DNA of 9,740 bases from an uncultured Prevotella sp. (GTDB taxonomy: Bacteria > Bacteroidota > Bacteroidia > Bacteroidales > Bacteroidaceae): contig CAKMOD010000042.1 in the NCBI GenBank assembly GCA_927910885.1, forward strand, positions 1 to 9,740, in the 5' to 3' direction. Within the stretch, counting starts at the first letter, position 1. Every line of letters starts with the position of its first letter. The translations under genes and the position numbers were made by a program. Shown here one piece after another: positions 1-6,587 of this stretch. The notes beneath the pieces are model-generated. The model made no database searches, was not told where the DNA came from, and saw only the letters and a program-made list of their open reading frames with translations.

Positions 1-88
1 GCTGCGATATCGATCTGTCTTCTACAAACAACTTATTCCCCATTAGTTGAAGTTTGTAAACTATTTCATGTGTTTCAGAACCAACACA

Positions 89-198
89 TACTCTTTTGGC
101 TTCTAAAAGACGCCAAATTGACTTGCAAAAGGTGCCCTTTAAGACCCTTACTAACGCCCTTTTGAAGTCCAATTAAGCACCTTTTATTTTACTACTTA
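89..198. repeat. 22-nt-periodic intergenic repeat array, copy A
   Basis: The core motif YGCC (CGCC, TGCC, CGCC, then GCAC) recurs at 111, 133, 155 and 177, exactly 22 nt apart, usually followed by a CTTT run. The unit starting at 111 is close to an inverted copy of the unit at 155. Bases 116-132 can pair with 158-174 over 16 base pairs, with one bulged base on each side and a 25-nt loop. A related array is at 6478-6587. Bases 137-185 match 6526-6574 at 46 of 49 positions. I believe elements of this kind are dispersed in Prevotella genomes, but that is recollection and inference. The role is unknown. Confidence 0.75.
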
Positions 199-415
199 GT
201 AACTACTTGATTCTCTGTTGATTGCATACCTACTTCTTATATGTTGTTTTTTGACGTTATTTATAGATATTTTCTTTGAAATTATGTAATAATTTTCAAA
301 CTCTTGTACTACAAGTTTTCGAAGTCTTAAAATGAAAAGGTTTTCAATGAAAGAGGATGATAATAGGATAGAATGTTGATTGTCTTAGCCATATTTTTGT
401 TTAATGAGCAACCTC

Positions 416-480
416 GGCTCTTATGTTAAAGCAAATGCGAAAATGCGTCCACACATTTAACGGAAGAGCCTTTATTTCTT
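416..480 (+). terminator. Terminator-like hairpin with T-rich tail
   Basis: GGCTCTT (416-422) pairs with AAGAGCC (464-470), and GTTAAA (425-430) pairs with TTTAAC (456-461), with a 2x2 internal loop between the two helices. A T-rich run, TTTATTTCTT, follows directly at 471-480, as expected for a plus-strand intrinsic terminator. No gene is visible just upstream, so it may end an unrecognised short transcript or read-through from a gene left of the window. The 25-nt loop is longer than usual for a terminator. Confidence 0.4.
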
Positions 481-726
481 CCCCTCCTTTTTACATTCAA
501 TTTGATAATATAATTTGGTTACTCAGCTATCTATGCAACAAAAAGATGTAATATTTACAGTTTTTTTATGTAAAACTTGTATAGTAGGATAAAAAGAATT
601 ATTTTTATATCCAAATTATGACAATTTGCAATATGAAGATTTCAGTATTCAATAATCACGAATCAACAATCCTTAAAATATAAGGAACGATTCTTTGCTT
701 CAGTAAAGTGATAATATAAAATTAAT

Positions 727-2178
727 ATGATAGGTAATATTGACATACTGATAAAAGAACTCTGTAAGCTTCCAAAGGAGGTTGGCTGGGTTGAGTTTAA
801 GCATAACAACTGTGAACCAAAAATGGTTGGTGAGGACCTTAGTGCTCTTGCTAATAGTGCGACTTTGAACGATCGTGATTATGCTTATATGATTTGGGGC
901 ATAGATGATGATACACATGAGATTATTGGTACTAATGTGCGCCTTCAACTTGCAAAGAAAGGTGAACAGGAGTTGGAAAACTGGCTCCGATACCTTCTTT
1001 CCAAAAATGCAGATTTCGAATTCCATGATGCAGACATAGATGGGAAGCATGTAGAATTGATAAGAATCCATAAAGCACTCAATGAACCAGTTTCATTTCA
1101 AAAGATAGACTATATTCGTAGTGGTAGCTACACCAAAAAGTTGCATGAGTTTCCAGTATTCCGTGCTCAGCTCTGGGATAAGCTACGTCATGCCCAGTTT
1201 GAAGATGTTTGTGTAAAGACAGACCAAAGATATGAGGATATCATCAGATTGCTTCAAGTGGATGCATACTTTACTTTATTGAAGATTCCTCAACCAACAG
1301 AAAAGAATGCTATAGTGCATTATCTGAATGAGGACGGAATTATCCAGAAGCAGGATAATGGATTTTTTTCGATAACGAACTTGGGTGCCTTGTTATTTGC
1401 AAAGGACTTGAATGAGTTTGCAAGATTAGGACGTAAGGCAATGCGTGTCGTTCAGTATAAGGGCATCAACCGATTATTGATTCAAAAAGAAGATTCTTTT
1501 ATACAAGGCTATGCTGTTTGCTTTGAAAATATCGTGCGTTATGTGAATGCCTTATTACCAAGCAGCGAGGATGTAAATGCTGTTCAACTGTCAACAACAA
1601 GCAAATTCCCACTACCATCTGTAAGAGAAGCCATTGCCAATAGTCTTATTCATCAAGACCTATACATAACAGGGGCAGCTCCTGTGGTTGAGATATTTGA
1701 CAATCGTATTGAGGTGACGAATCCTGGTATACCATTGGTAGATGTACTTCGTATTATTGATAACCCTCCGAAGTCACGAAACGAAAAACTTGCTTCTCTC
1801 ATGCGTCGATTGAAAATGTGCGAAGAACTTGGTCGTGGTTGGGATAGAATGGTATTGGCATGTGAGGCCCAATATCTTCCAGCACCTCGTATAGAAGTTT
1901 TCCAAGAGAGTACGAAGGTAACTCTTTTCTCCGAGATGGAGTTTAGCTATATTCCTATGGAGGATAAACTATGGTCATGCTATCTCCATGCCTGTCTGAT
2001 GTATATTCAAGGTGATGCCTTGACAAATAGGTCGCTTAGAGACAGGTTTAACGTTAAGGACACTTCGGCAGGAAGTATTTCAAGACTGATAAAAGAATCT
2101 GTTTCGGTAGGAAGGATTAAACCTCTTGATCCAAAAACAGCAAAACGATATATGAAGTATATACCGAGTTGGGCTTAA
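727..2178 (+). CDS. AlbA_2 / GHKL-ATPase / winged-helix protein (COG2865-type)
   Basis: Predicted cytoplasmic, probably nucleic-acid-binding ATPase of 483 aa, normal length for COG2865-type predicted transcriptional regulators. Residues about 15-150 form an AlbA_2 (Schlafen-type) domain, with WVEFK at 21-25, the conserved NSA at 43-45 and a typical YIRSGSYTK at 129-137. Residues about 295-400 resemble the GHKL-like HATPase_c_4 domain: an N-box with E301, N305, H309 and D311, then D325 and NPG at 332-334, SRNEKLA at 350-356 and EELGRGWDRM at 366-375. The C-terminus (about 412-475) looks like a winged helix and ends in YIPSWA, as family members often do. The ATG at 727 gives a complete N-terminus. 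It stands alone, flanked by hairpins and repeats. Family members are annotated as regulators and some lie in defence or mobile regions. The actual target of this one is unknown. Confidence 0.9.
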   Translation: MIGNIDILIKELCKLPKEVGWVEFKHNNCEPKMVGEDLSALANSATLNDRDYAYMIWGIDDDTHEIIGTNVRLQLAKKGEQELENWLRYLLSKNADFEFHDADIDGKHVELIRIHKALNEPVSFQKIDYIRSGSYTKKLHEFPVFRAQLWDKLRHAQFEDVCVKTDQRYEDIIRLLQVDAYFTLLKIPQPTEKNAIVHYLNEDGIIQKQDNGFFSITNLGALLFAKDLNEFARLGRKAMRVVQYKGINRLLIQKEDSFIQGYAVCFENIVRYVNALLPSSEDVNAVQLSTTSKFPLPSVREAIANSLIHQDLYITGAAPVVEIFDNRIEVTNPGIPLVDVLRIIDNPPKSRNEKLASLMRRLKMCEELGRGWDRMVLACEAQYLPAPRIEVFQESTKVTLFSEMEFSYIPMEDKLWSCYLHACLMYIQGDALTNRSLRDRFNVKDTSAGSISRLIKESVSVGRIKPLDPKTAKRYMKYIPSWA

Positions 2179-2179
2179 T

Positions 2180-2288
2180 TTAATTTGCTGGTAATTTGCC
2201 AGGAATAAGAAAACAAATCCTACAACTATTACTAAATCACTATTACACAGCGTATTATAAAATATAAATTAATTTGCTGGTAATTTGC
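2180..2288. repeat. Two 20-nt direct repeats with internal 11-nt period
   Basis: The 20-mer TTAATTTGCTGGTAATTTGC occurs exactly at 2180-2199 and again at 2269-2288, 89 bases apart. Each copy contains TAATTTGC twice at an 11-nt spacing, about one helical turn, giving four TAATTTGC motifs. The first copy begins two bases after the stop codon of the AlbA_2 gene. The second ends 13 bases before the apparent start of the XRE relic at 2302. The layout suggests protein-binding sites, possibly operators of the lost XRE regulator or of the AlbA_2 protein, but this is inference. Confidence 0.75.
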
Positions 2289-2301
2289 TGAAGACCAAAA
2301 A

Positions 2302-2453
2302 ATAGATATAAACTTCTTATTCGGAAATAAGATTAAAGAGCTCTGAGAAGAGCAAGGTTAGCTACAACGATAGTTGACGACATTCTTAGGGATTGCTGCA
2401 TCAAGCAATGTCTCTATACTAACTTCAAGAGCAACAGAAAAGAACTGAATAAT
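2302..2453 (+). pseudogene. Decayed relic of an XRE-family HTH regulator
   Basis: Reading from 2302 gives IDINFLFGNKIKEL, stop, EEQG, stop, LQR, stop, LTTFLGI. This matches the N-terminus of small XRE/HTH regulators of the type FGxKIKELREEQGLLQRQ. The three stops at 2344, 2359 and 2371 sit where R, L and Q are expected, each one substitution from a sense codon (CGA to TGA, TTG to TAG, CAG to TAG). The start codon appears changed from ATG to ATA. Around 2400-2415 the frame shifts, and YTNFKSNRKEL from 2415 resembles the ISKIERGNRK helix region of the family. The C-terminal half is absent and a hairpin follows. Such regulators often accompany restriction-modification genes in Bacteroidetes, but no such partner is present here. 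It cannot encode a working protein. Confidence 0.6.
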
Positions 2454-2504
2454 TTAAAAGACCATTTCTTTACTCAAAATCAAGTACAGAAATGGTCTTT
2501 TAAA
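2453..2504. terminator. Perfect 17-bp hairpin, probably bidirectional terminator
   Basis: TTTAAAAGACCATTTCT at 2453-2469 is the exact reverse complement of 2488-2504, with an 18-nt loop. The outer arms carry AAAA and TTTT runs, so an RNA read from either strand would have a U-run within the descending stem. It lies 275 bases after the AlbA_2 stop, just behind the XRE relic and about 200 bases before the receptor gene. It probably ended the ancestral transcript of the relic and now insulates the receptor operon. Confidence 0.65.
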
Positions 2505-2580
2505 ATGAATTATGTCAAACTGCAAGATTATCAAAATGATATTTACATTCTGATACACCTTCATCCTAAATTATAATAGT

Positions 2581-2663
2581 AATCATAATTATGAATTGTG
2601 AATTATGAATTATGAATTACCTCCAATCATAATTATGAATTATGGATTATGAATTTTGAATTA
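2581..2663. repeat. Tandem 39-nt blocks built of AATTATG heptads
   Basis: Bases 2581-2619 and 2625-2663 match at 36 of 39 positions and are separated by CCTCC. Each block starts AATCATAATTATGAATT and consists of near-perfect 7-nt steps (AATTATG with variants AATTGTG, GATTATG and AATTTTG). The second block ends eight bases before the -7 element of the receptor promoter, so the expected -33 position falls inside it. Similar heptads (AATTGTGAATTTTGAAT) appear once more near 6971-6987. Confidence 0.8.
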
Positions 2664-2670
2664 AAATCCC

Positions 2671-2678
2671 TATCTTTG
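2671..2678 (+). promoter_or_regulatory. Bacteroidetes -7 promoter element of the receptor operon
   Basis: TATCTTTG matches the Bacteroidetes sigma-ABfr -7 consensus TAnnTTTG exactly and lies 23 bases before the ATG at 2702, predicting a short leader. A TTTTG at 2654-2658 is the only nearby -33-like motif, but its spacing of 12 bases is shorter than the usual 19 or so. A -33 at normal spacing would fall in the heptad repeat. No strong Shine-Dalgarno sequence is seen. The leader is AT-rich, as is usual in this phylum. Confidence 0.65.
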
Positions 2679-2701
2679 CACCTGCTAAAAATTATATATT
2701 A

Positions 2702-5203
2702 ATGAACAAACATTTCTTATTAGCTACCTTATGCCTCTGCCCTTTGGGTTTATACGCGTATAAGACTACTGATTCTAAGGCTACTACTTTGAAAAGTAAT
2801 GCGCCTGTACAAAGAGTAATTCGGGGTATTGACGAGGACAAGACGCGACAGCGTTTTACACTCAGTGGATATGTGAAAGACCGTAATGGAGAACCACTTA
2901 TCAATGCAACTATCTACGACCTCACCACACGACAAGGTACCATGACCAATGCCTACGGACATTTCTCGCTCACATTAGCCGAAGGTCGGCATGAAATCAG
3001 ATGTAACTACGTGGGCTATAAGACCCTTGTCGAAACCATAGAACTTACTGCCAATCAAAATCATGACATCATCCTGCAGAACGAAGCACAGTTGGATGAG
3101 GTAGTTGTAACAACCGACCTTAACTCGCCTTTGCTGAAAACGCAGACAGGTAAGATTTCTCTTTCACCAAAGGATATTAAGACTGAATACGCATTGTTGA
3201 GTAGTCCTGACGTTATCAAGACTTTGCAGCGCACGAGTGGTGTGTCAGATGGTATGGAACTTGCCAGTGGTCTCTATGTTCATGGTGGTAATGGCGACGA
3301 AAACCTCTTCCTCCTCGATGGTACACCACTCTATCATACCAACCACACCTTAGGTCTTTTCTCCTCGTTCAATGCGGACGTAGTGAAGAATGTCGACTTC
3401 TATAAGAGCGGTTTCCCAGCACGCTATGGCGGTCGTCTGTCGAGTGTCATCGACGTGCGTACAGCTGATGGCGACCTTTATAACACCCATGGCAGCTATC
3501 GTATCGGTCTGCTCGATGGTGCCTTCCATATCGAAGGACCTATCAGAAAGGGCAAGACATCCTATAATTTCGGCTTGCGTCGTAGCTGGTTAGACCTCTT
3601 GACCCGTCCTGCCTTTGCGATTATGAACAGCAAGAGCGACAATGAAGACAAGTTGAGTATGTCGTATTTCTTCCATGACTTAAACTTCAAGCTGACCAAT
3701 ATCTTCAATGAGCGTTCGCGTATGTCGCTGAGTGTCTACTCTGGTGAGGACCGATTAGACGCAAAAGACGAGTGGCGTAGTAACAATAGCAGTGGTTATA
3801 ACGACATCGATATCTATGAGAACCGTTTCCATTGGGGTAACTTCAATGCTGCCTTAGACTGGAACTACCAGTTCTCACCGAAGCTCTTTGCTAACTTCAC
3901 AGCCGTTTATACGCACAATCGTTCAACGGTTAGCAGTTCGGATGAGTGGAGATTTACACGCCCAGGAGAGAAAGAACAGCTGACACTGACCTCACATGGC
4001 TATCGTTCATCTATTGATGACCTTGGCTATCGTGCGGCTTTCGACTTCCGCCCAAATCCACGTCATCACATTCGCTTCGGTCATGACTATACTTATCACC
4101 GCTTCCAACCACAGACCACCAGTCGTTTTGACAGCTATCAGGGCGAAGGTATGGCAAAGACTGACACCATTGCGAGCCACAGTCATAACAAGAATGTGGC
4201 ACATCAGCTGACCTTCTATGCCGAAGACGAAATGATGCTCAACGAGAAGTGGAGCCTCAACGGCGGTGTGAATGCGGATATCTTCCATATTAGTGGTAAG
4301 ACCTTCTCAACGCTGAGTCCACGTTTGGCAATGAAGTTCCAGCCTAACGACCGTCTTTCTTTCAAGGCAAGCTACACGTTGATGAGCCAGTTTGTGCATA
4401 AGATTGCCAACTCCTTCCTCGATCTTCCTACCGACTATTGGGTGCCAACGACAGCTCGTCTACATCCAATGCGCTCTTGGCAGGTGGCTGCGGGAGCCTA
4501 TATGAAACCAAACAAACACTGGTTGCTCTCGTTAGAGGCTTATTACAAGCGTTCAAGTCATATCCTGCAATATTCAAGTTGGGTAGGACTGGAGCCGCCA
4601 GCAGCCAATTGGGACTATTTCGTTATGGAGGGCGAAGGCCGCTCGTATGGTGTTGAGTTAGATGCTGATTACAATATCTCCAACCTCAATCTACATGGTT
4701 CTTACACCCTCTCATGGGCAGAGAAGAAGTTTGATGACTTCTACGATGGATGGTACTATGATAAGTTTGACAACCGTCATAAGTTCACCTTCACTGGCCG
4801 TTGGAACATCACAAAGAAGATTTCAGCCTTTGCCGCATGGACCTTCCGCACTGGTAACCGCATGACCATCCCAACACAGTATATCGGATTGCCAAACGTA
4901 CCAGACCAGTCTGCCGAAGCCTTGAACTTCACTTGGAATAGTGACGGTGGCTTGAACTTTGCTTACGAAAAGCCAAACAACATCATCTTGCCAGCTTATC
5001 ACCGTCTTGACATCGGCTTCGACTTCCGCCATACGACCAAGAAGGGCAATGAGCGCATCTGGAACCTCAGTTTCTATAATGCCTATTGCCATCTGAACTC
5101 TATGTGGGTACGTGTGAAAATCGACGATAAAAAACAGATGAAGATAAAGAACATGGCGTTCATCCCTGTTATTCCATCGTTCAGTTATACATTTAAATTC
5201 TAA
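2702..5203 (+). CDS. TonB-dependent outer-membrane receptor with carboxypeptidase-like domain
   Basis: Outer-membrane active transporter of 833 aa that should take up a ligand using TonB-ExbBD energy. Residues 1-19 are a signal peptide with probable cleavage after LYA. Residues 20-50 look flexible. Residues about 53-130 form a carboxypeptidase-regulatory-like domain (LSGYVKDRNGEPLINATI and YGHFSLTLAEG). A TonB-box-like LDEVVV is at 131-136. The plug spans about 150-257, with DVIKTLQRTSGV, YVHGGNGDENLFLLDGTPLY and FPARYGGRLSSVIDVR as recognisable parts. The rest is a beta-barrel ending SYTFKF with the terminal Phe used for barrel assembly. It is smaller than most SusC proteins (about 1000 aa). 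The gene 9 bases downstream encodes a DUF4249 lipoprotein, the usual partner of this subfamily. The substrate is unknown; no SusD, glycosidase or metal-handling gene adjoins on this strand. The ATG at 2702 is chosen because it begins the signal peptide. Confidence 0.93.
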   Translation: MNKHFLLATLCLCPLGLYAYKTTDSKATTLKSNAPVQRVIRGIDEDKTRQRFTLSGYVKDRNGEPLINATIYDLTTRQGTMTNAYGHFSLTLAEGRHEIRCNYVGYKTLVETIELTANQNHDIILQNEAQLDEVVVTTDLNSPLLKTQTGKISLSPKDIKTEYALLSSPDVIKTLQRTSGVSDGMELASGLYVHGGNGDENLFLLDGTPLYHTNHTLGLFSSFNADVVKNVDFYKSGFPARYGGRLSSVIDVRTADGDLYNTHGSYRIGLLDGAFHIEGPIRKGKTSYNFGLRRSWLDLLTRPAFAIMNSKSDNEDKLSMSYFFHDLNFKLTNIFNERSRMSLSVYSGEDRLDAKDEWRSNNSSGYNDIDIYENRFHWGNFNAALDWNYQFSPKLFANFTAVYTHNRSTVSSSDEWRFTRPGEKEQLTLTSHGYRSSIDDLGYRAAFDFRPNPRHHIRFGHDYTYHRFQPQTTSRFDSYQGEGMAKTDTIASHSHNKNVAHQLTFYAEDEMMLNEKWSLNGGVNADIFHISGKTFSTLSPRLAMKFQPNDRLSFKASYTLMSQFVHKIANSFLDLPTDYWVPTTARLHPMRSWQVAAGAYMKPNKHWLLSLEAYYKRSSHILQYSSWVGLEPPAANWDYFVMEGEGRSYGVELDADYNISNLNLHGSYTLSWAEKKFDDFYDGWYYDKFDNRHKFTFTGRWNITKKISAFAAWTFRTGNRMTIPTQYIGLPNVPDQSAEALNFTWNSDGGLNFAYEKPNNIILPAYHRLDIGFDFRHTTKKGNERIWNLSFYNAYCHLNSMWVRVKIDDKKQMKIKNMAFIPVIPSFSYTFKF

Positions 5204-5212
5204 GCTTCGAGT

Positions 5213-6286
5213 ATGAAAAAGATATTATTTTTCCTCTTCCTTGCCCTGTCGGTAATGAGTTGCAAGGATGAATTCAGCGTCAGCAACCTGCCTGAGGCAA
5301 AGGCAAAGTTGGTTGTCTATTGTATGCCTTCTACTGCTGACACCACTTATATCACAGTGTCACGTAGCATACCTTTGAAACAATATAACGCAACACAGAA
5401 GAATGTGCTAATTGACGATGCAGTTATCAGCTATCAGTTGAACGGACAAACCATGCCGGTGACAGCCTTAGGCAATGGTCGCTATCGTGTTGTGGGAAAG
5501 CAGAAAGCAGGCGACAAGGTGCAGTTGCGTGTTGAAGCACAGGGCTTAGAGGCTGTTGAGGCATCTACAGAGATTCCACAAGCCATTGGTATAAGCCACC
5601 TTGCGACGCGCATGGTGCGTATGAAGGAAGACCCTTCGTCAAGTGTAAAAGACTTCCTACAGCTGCAAGCAACCTTCACCGACCCTGCTGAGACACACGA
5701 CTACTATGCTGTATGTGTGAGAAGGAAGATGTTGCGCAATTTTTATGTGGCATGCTACCGTAATATGGGAGGAGAAATGCAGGTAGTAAGAGTCTACTAT
5801 GATTACGACGAATATTTAGAGACGAGCAAATATCAACAATGGGATAGCACCTCTATCGAATATCAGTACGATAACTTCTATGTGCCTATTACTACGGCAA
5901 GTGAACCATTGCTGAATCCACTGTCTGATATAGACGACGATTTCGACTTTAGTAGTGACTTCTATCAGAACTTCTATATCTTTGATGATGCTACTATCAA
6001 CGGCAAGACCTATACCCTTCATCTGAACATTGAGCCGTTTGTGCGTGCCACAAATATGTCTGATGAGGCGGCGAAGGAGTTGAAGAGATTGTATAATATC
6101 GAGGAAGGTGTGGAGGTGGAACTCTATCATATCACCCCTGCTTACTATCGTTTCTTGCAGGCATTGAACGATGTTTCGAACAACTCTCTTGCCCAAGCAG
6201 GCCTCTCTAACATCCGTACTACTTACAGCAACGTGCGGAATGGTATGGGTATTTGTGCTGGGGTTAATGTGCAAAAGAGACAATAA
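5213..6286 (+). CDS. DUF4249-family lipoprotein, predicted surface-exposed
   Basis: A 357-aa lipoprotein that starts 9 bases after the receptor gene and is almost surely co-transcribed with it. The signal peptide MKKILFFLFLALSVMSC contains a lipobox (VMSC) with lipidated Cys17. The residues after it, KDEF, fit the Bacteroidetes lipoprotein export signal of type K(D/E)2, predicting transfer to the outer face of the outer membrane. The body fits DUF4249: an N-terminal beta-rich part (about 25-125) with LVVYCMPSTADTTYITVSRS, a central acidic stretch (LSDIDDDFDFSSDF), and the family-like C-terminal segment NIRTTYSNVRNGMGICAGVN. By analogy with SusD it probably caps or assists the receptor in ligand capture. 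No enzyme motif is seen and the ligand is unknown. Confidence 0.88.
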   Translation: MKKILFFLFLALSVMSCKDEFSVSNLPEAKAKLVVYCMPSTADTTYITVSRSIPLKQYNATQKNVLIDDAVISYQLNGQTMPVTALGNGRYRVVGKQKAGDKVQLRVEAQGLEAVEASTEIPQAIGISHLATRMVRMKEDPSSSVKDFLQLQATFTDPAETHDYYAVCVRRKMLRNFYVACYRNMGGEMQVVRVYYDYDEYLETSKYQQWDSTSIEYQYDNFYVPITTASEPLLNPLSDIDDDFDFSSDFYQNFYIFDDATINGKTYTLHLNIEPFVRATNMSDEAAKELKRLYNIEEGVEVELYHITPAYYRFLQALNDVSNNSLAQAGLSNIRTTYSNVRNGMGICAGVNVQKRQ

Positions 6287-6314
6287 AAAAGCAAACTAAC
6301 AAACTAACAACTGG

Positions 6315-6350
6315 CCCCTCCCCCTTACCCCTCCCCCAAAGGGAGGGGAG
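6315..6350. repeat. C-rich direct and inverted repeat element
   Basis: CCCCTCCCCC occurs at 6315-6324 and 6328-6337, a 13-nt period. GGGAGGGG (6341-6348) can pair with CCCCTCCC at either 6328-6335 (5-nt loop) or 6315-6322, so two exclusive hairpins are possible. It starts 29 bases after the lipoprotein stop codon. It could slow RNA polymerase or protect the transcript end, but no T-run follows, so it is not a standard intrinsic terminator. Its base composition differs sharply from the AT-rich surroundings. Confidence 0.7.
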
Positions 6351-6470
6351 TGATTAGCGAGGTTCCCCTTGTGAGAAGTTGATGAGTTGCGTGTATATCG
6401 CTTCTTCACTTTGTTTCTCTTATCGCATCCGCTACTCTATTTTGTAAAGAAAAATCAAAGACTGAAAAAT

Positions 6471-6587
6471 AAAAGGGCGTTAATTGGCTTTCAATTAACG
6501 CCCTTTTAGCTTCTAAAAGATGCCCTTTAAGCCTCTTACTAACGCCCTTTTGAAGTCCAACTAAGCACCTTTTGAAATGCACTCTCA
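6471..6587. repeat. 22-nt-periodic intergenic repeat array, copy B, with leading hairpin
   Basis: Unit starts fall at 6478, 6500, 6522, 6544 and 6566, exactly 22 nt apart, with cores CG, CGCC, TGCC, CGCC and GCACC. The first unit lies inside a hairpin: 6471-6487 pairs with 6493-6508 over 16 bp (one bulged T) around loop GCTTT, flanked by AAAA and TTTT. The second unit carries its own inverted repeat, CTTTTAG-CTT-CTAAAAG. Bases 6526-6574 match 137-185 of copy A at 46 of 49 positions, but the two leading units appear in the opposite order in the two copies. The hairpin could also act as a bidirectional terminator between the convergent genes. Confidence 0.75.

Larger units (their letters stand above)
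1..726. other. AT-rich intergenic region before the AlbA_2 gene
   Basis: I support no protein gene here. Short open stretches exist in the first 170 bases, but none has a credible start or recognisable sequence, and the end of an upstream gene could be hidden in the first 50 bases. The region holds a 22-nt-periodic repeat array (about 89-198), a small inverted repeat at 303-315 (CTTGTA/TACAAG) and a terminator-like hairpin at 416-470. The rest is AT-rich without visible structure. The promoter of the gene starting at 727 is not clear. A TTCTTTG at 691-697 is a poor match to the Bacteroidetes -7 element because the TA half is missing. Confidence 0.6.

Noticed and set aside
1..168. Frame open from the window start to the stop at 166-168, possibly the end of an upstream gene
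   Set aside because: The last part is the 22-nt repeat array and the translation has no familiar sequence. Two other frames are also open through the first 40-50 bases, so no choice can be supported.
89..198. CRISPR-like array suggested by regular spacing
   Set aside because: The 22-nt units are contiguous and degenerate, without unique spacers between identical repeats, and no cas gene is present.
340..390. Short ATG frame of about 15 codons starting MKRFSMKEDD
   Set aside because: Too short, with no promoter, no conserved sequence and no partner gene.
5816..6283. 155-aa minus-strand open frame opposite the lipoprotein gene
   Set aside because: It lies wholly antisense to a well-supported gene, has no own context and no recognisable domain.
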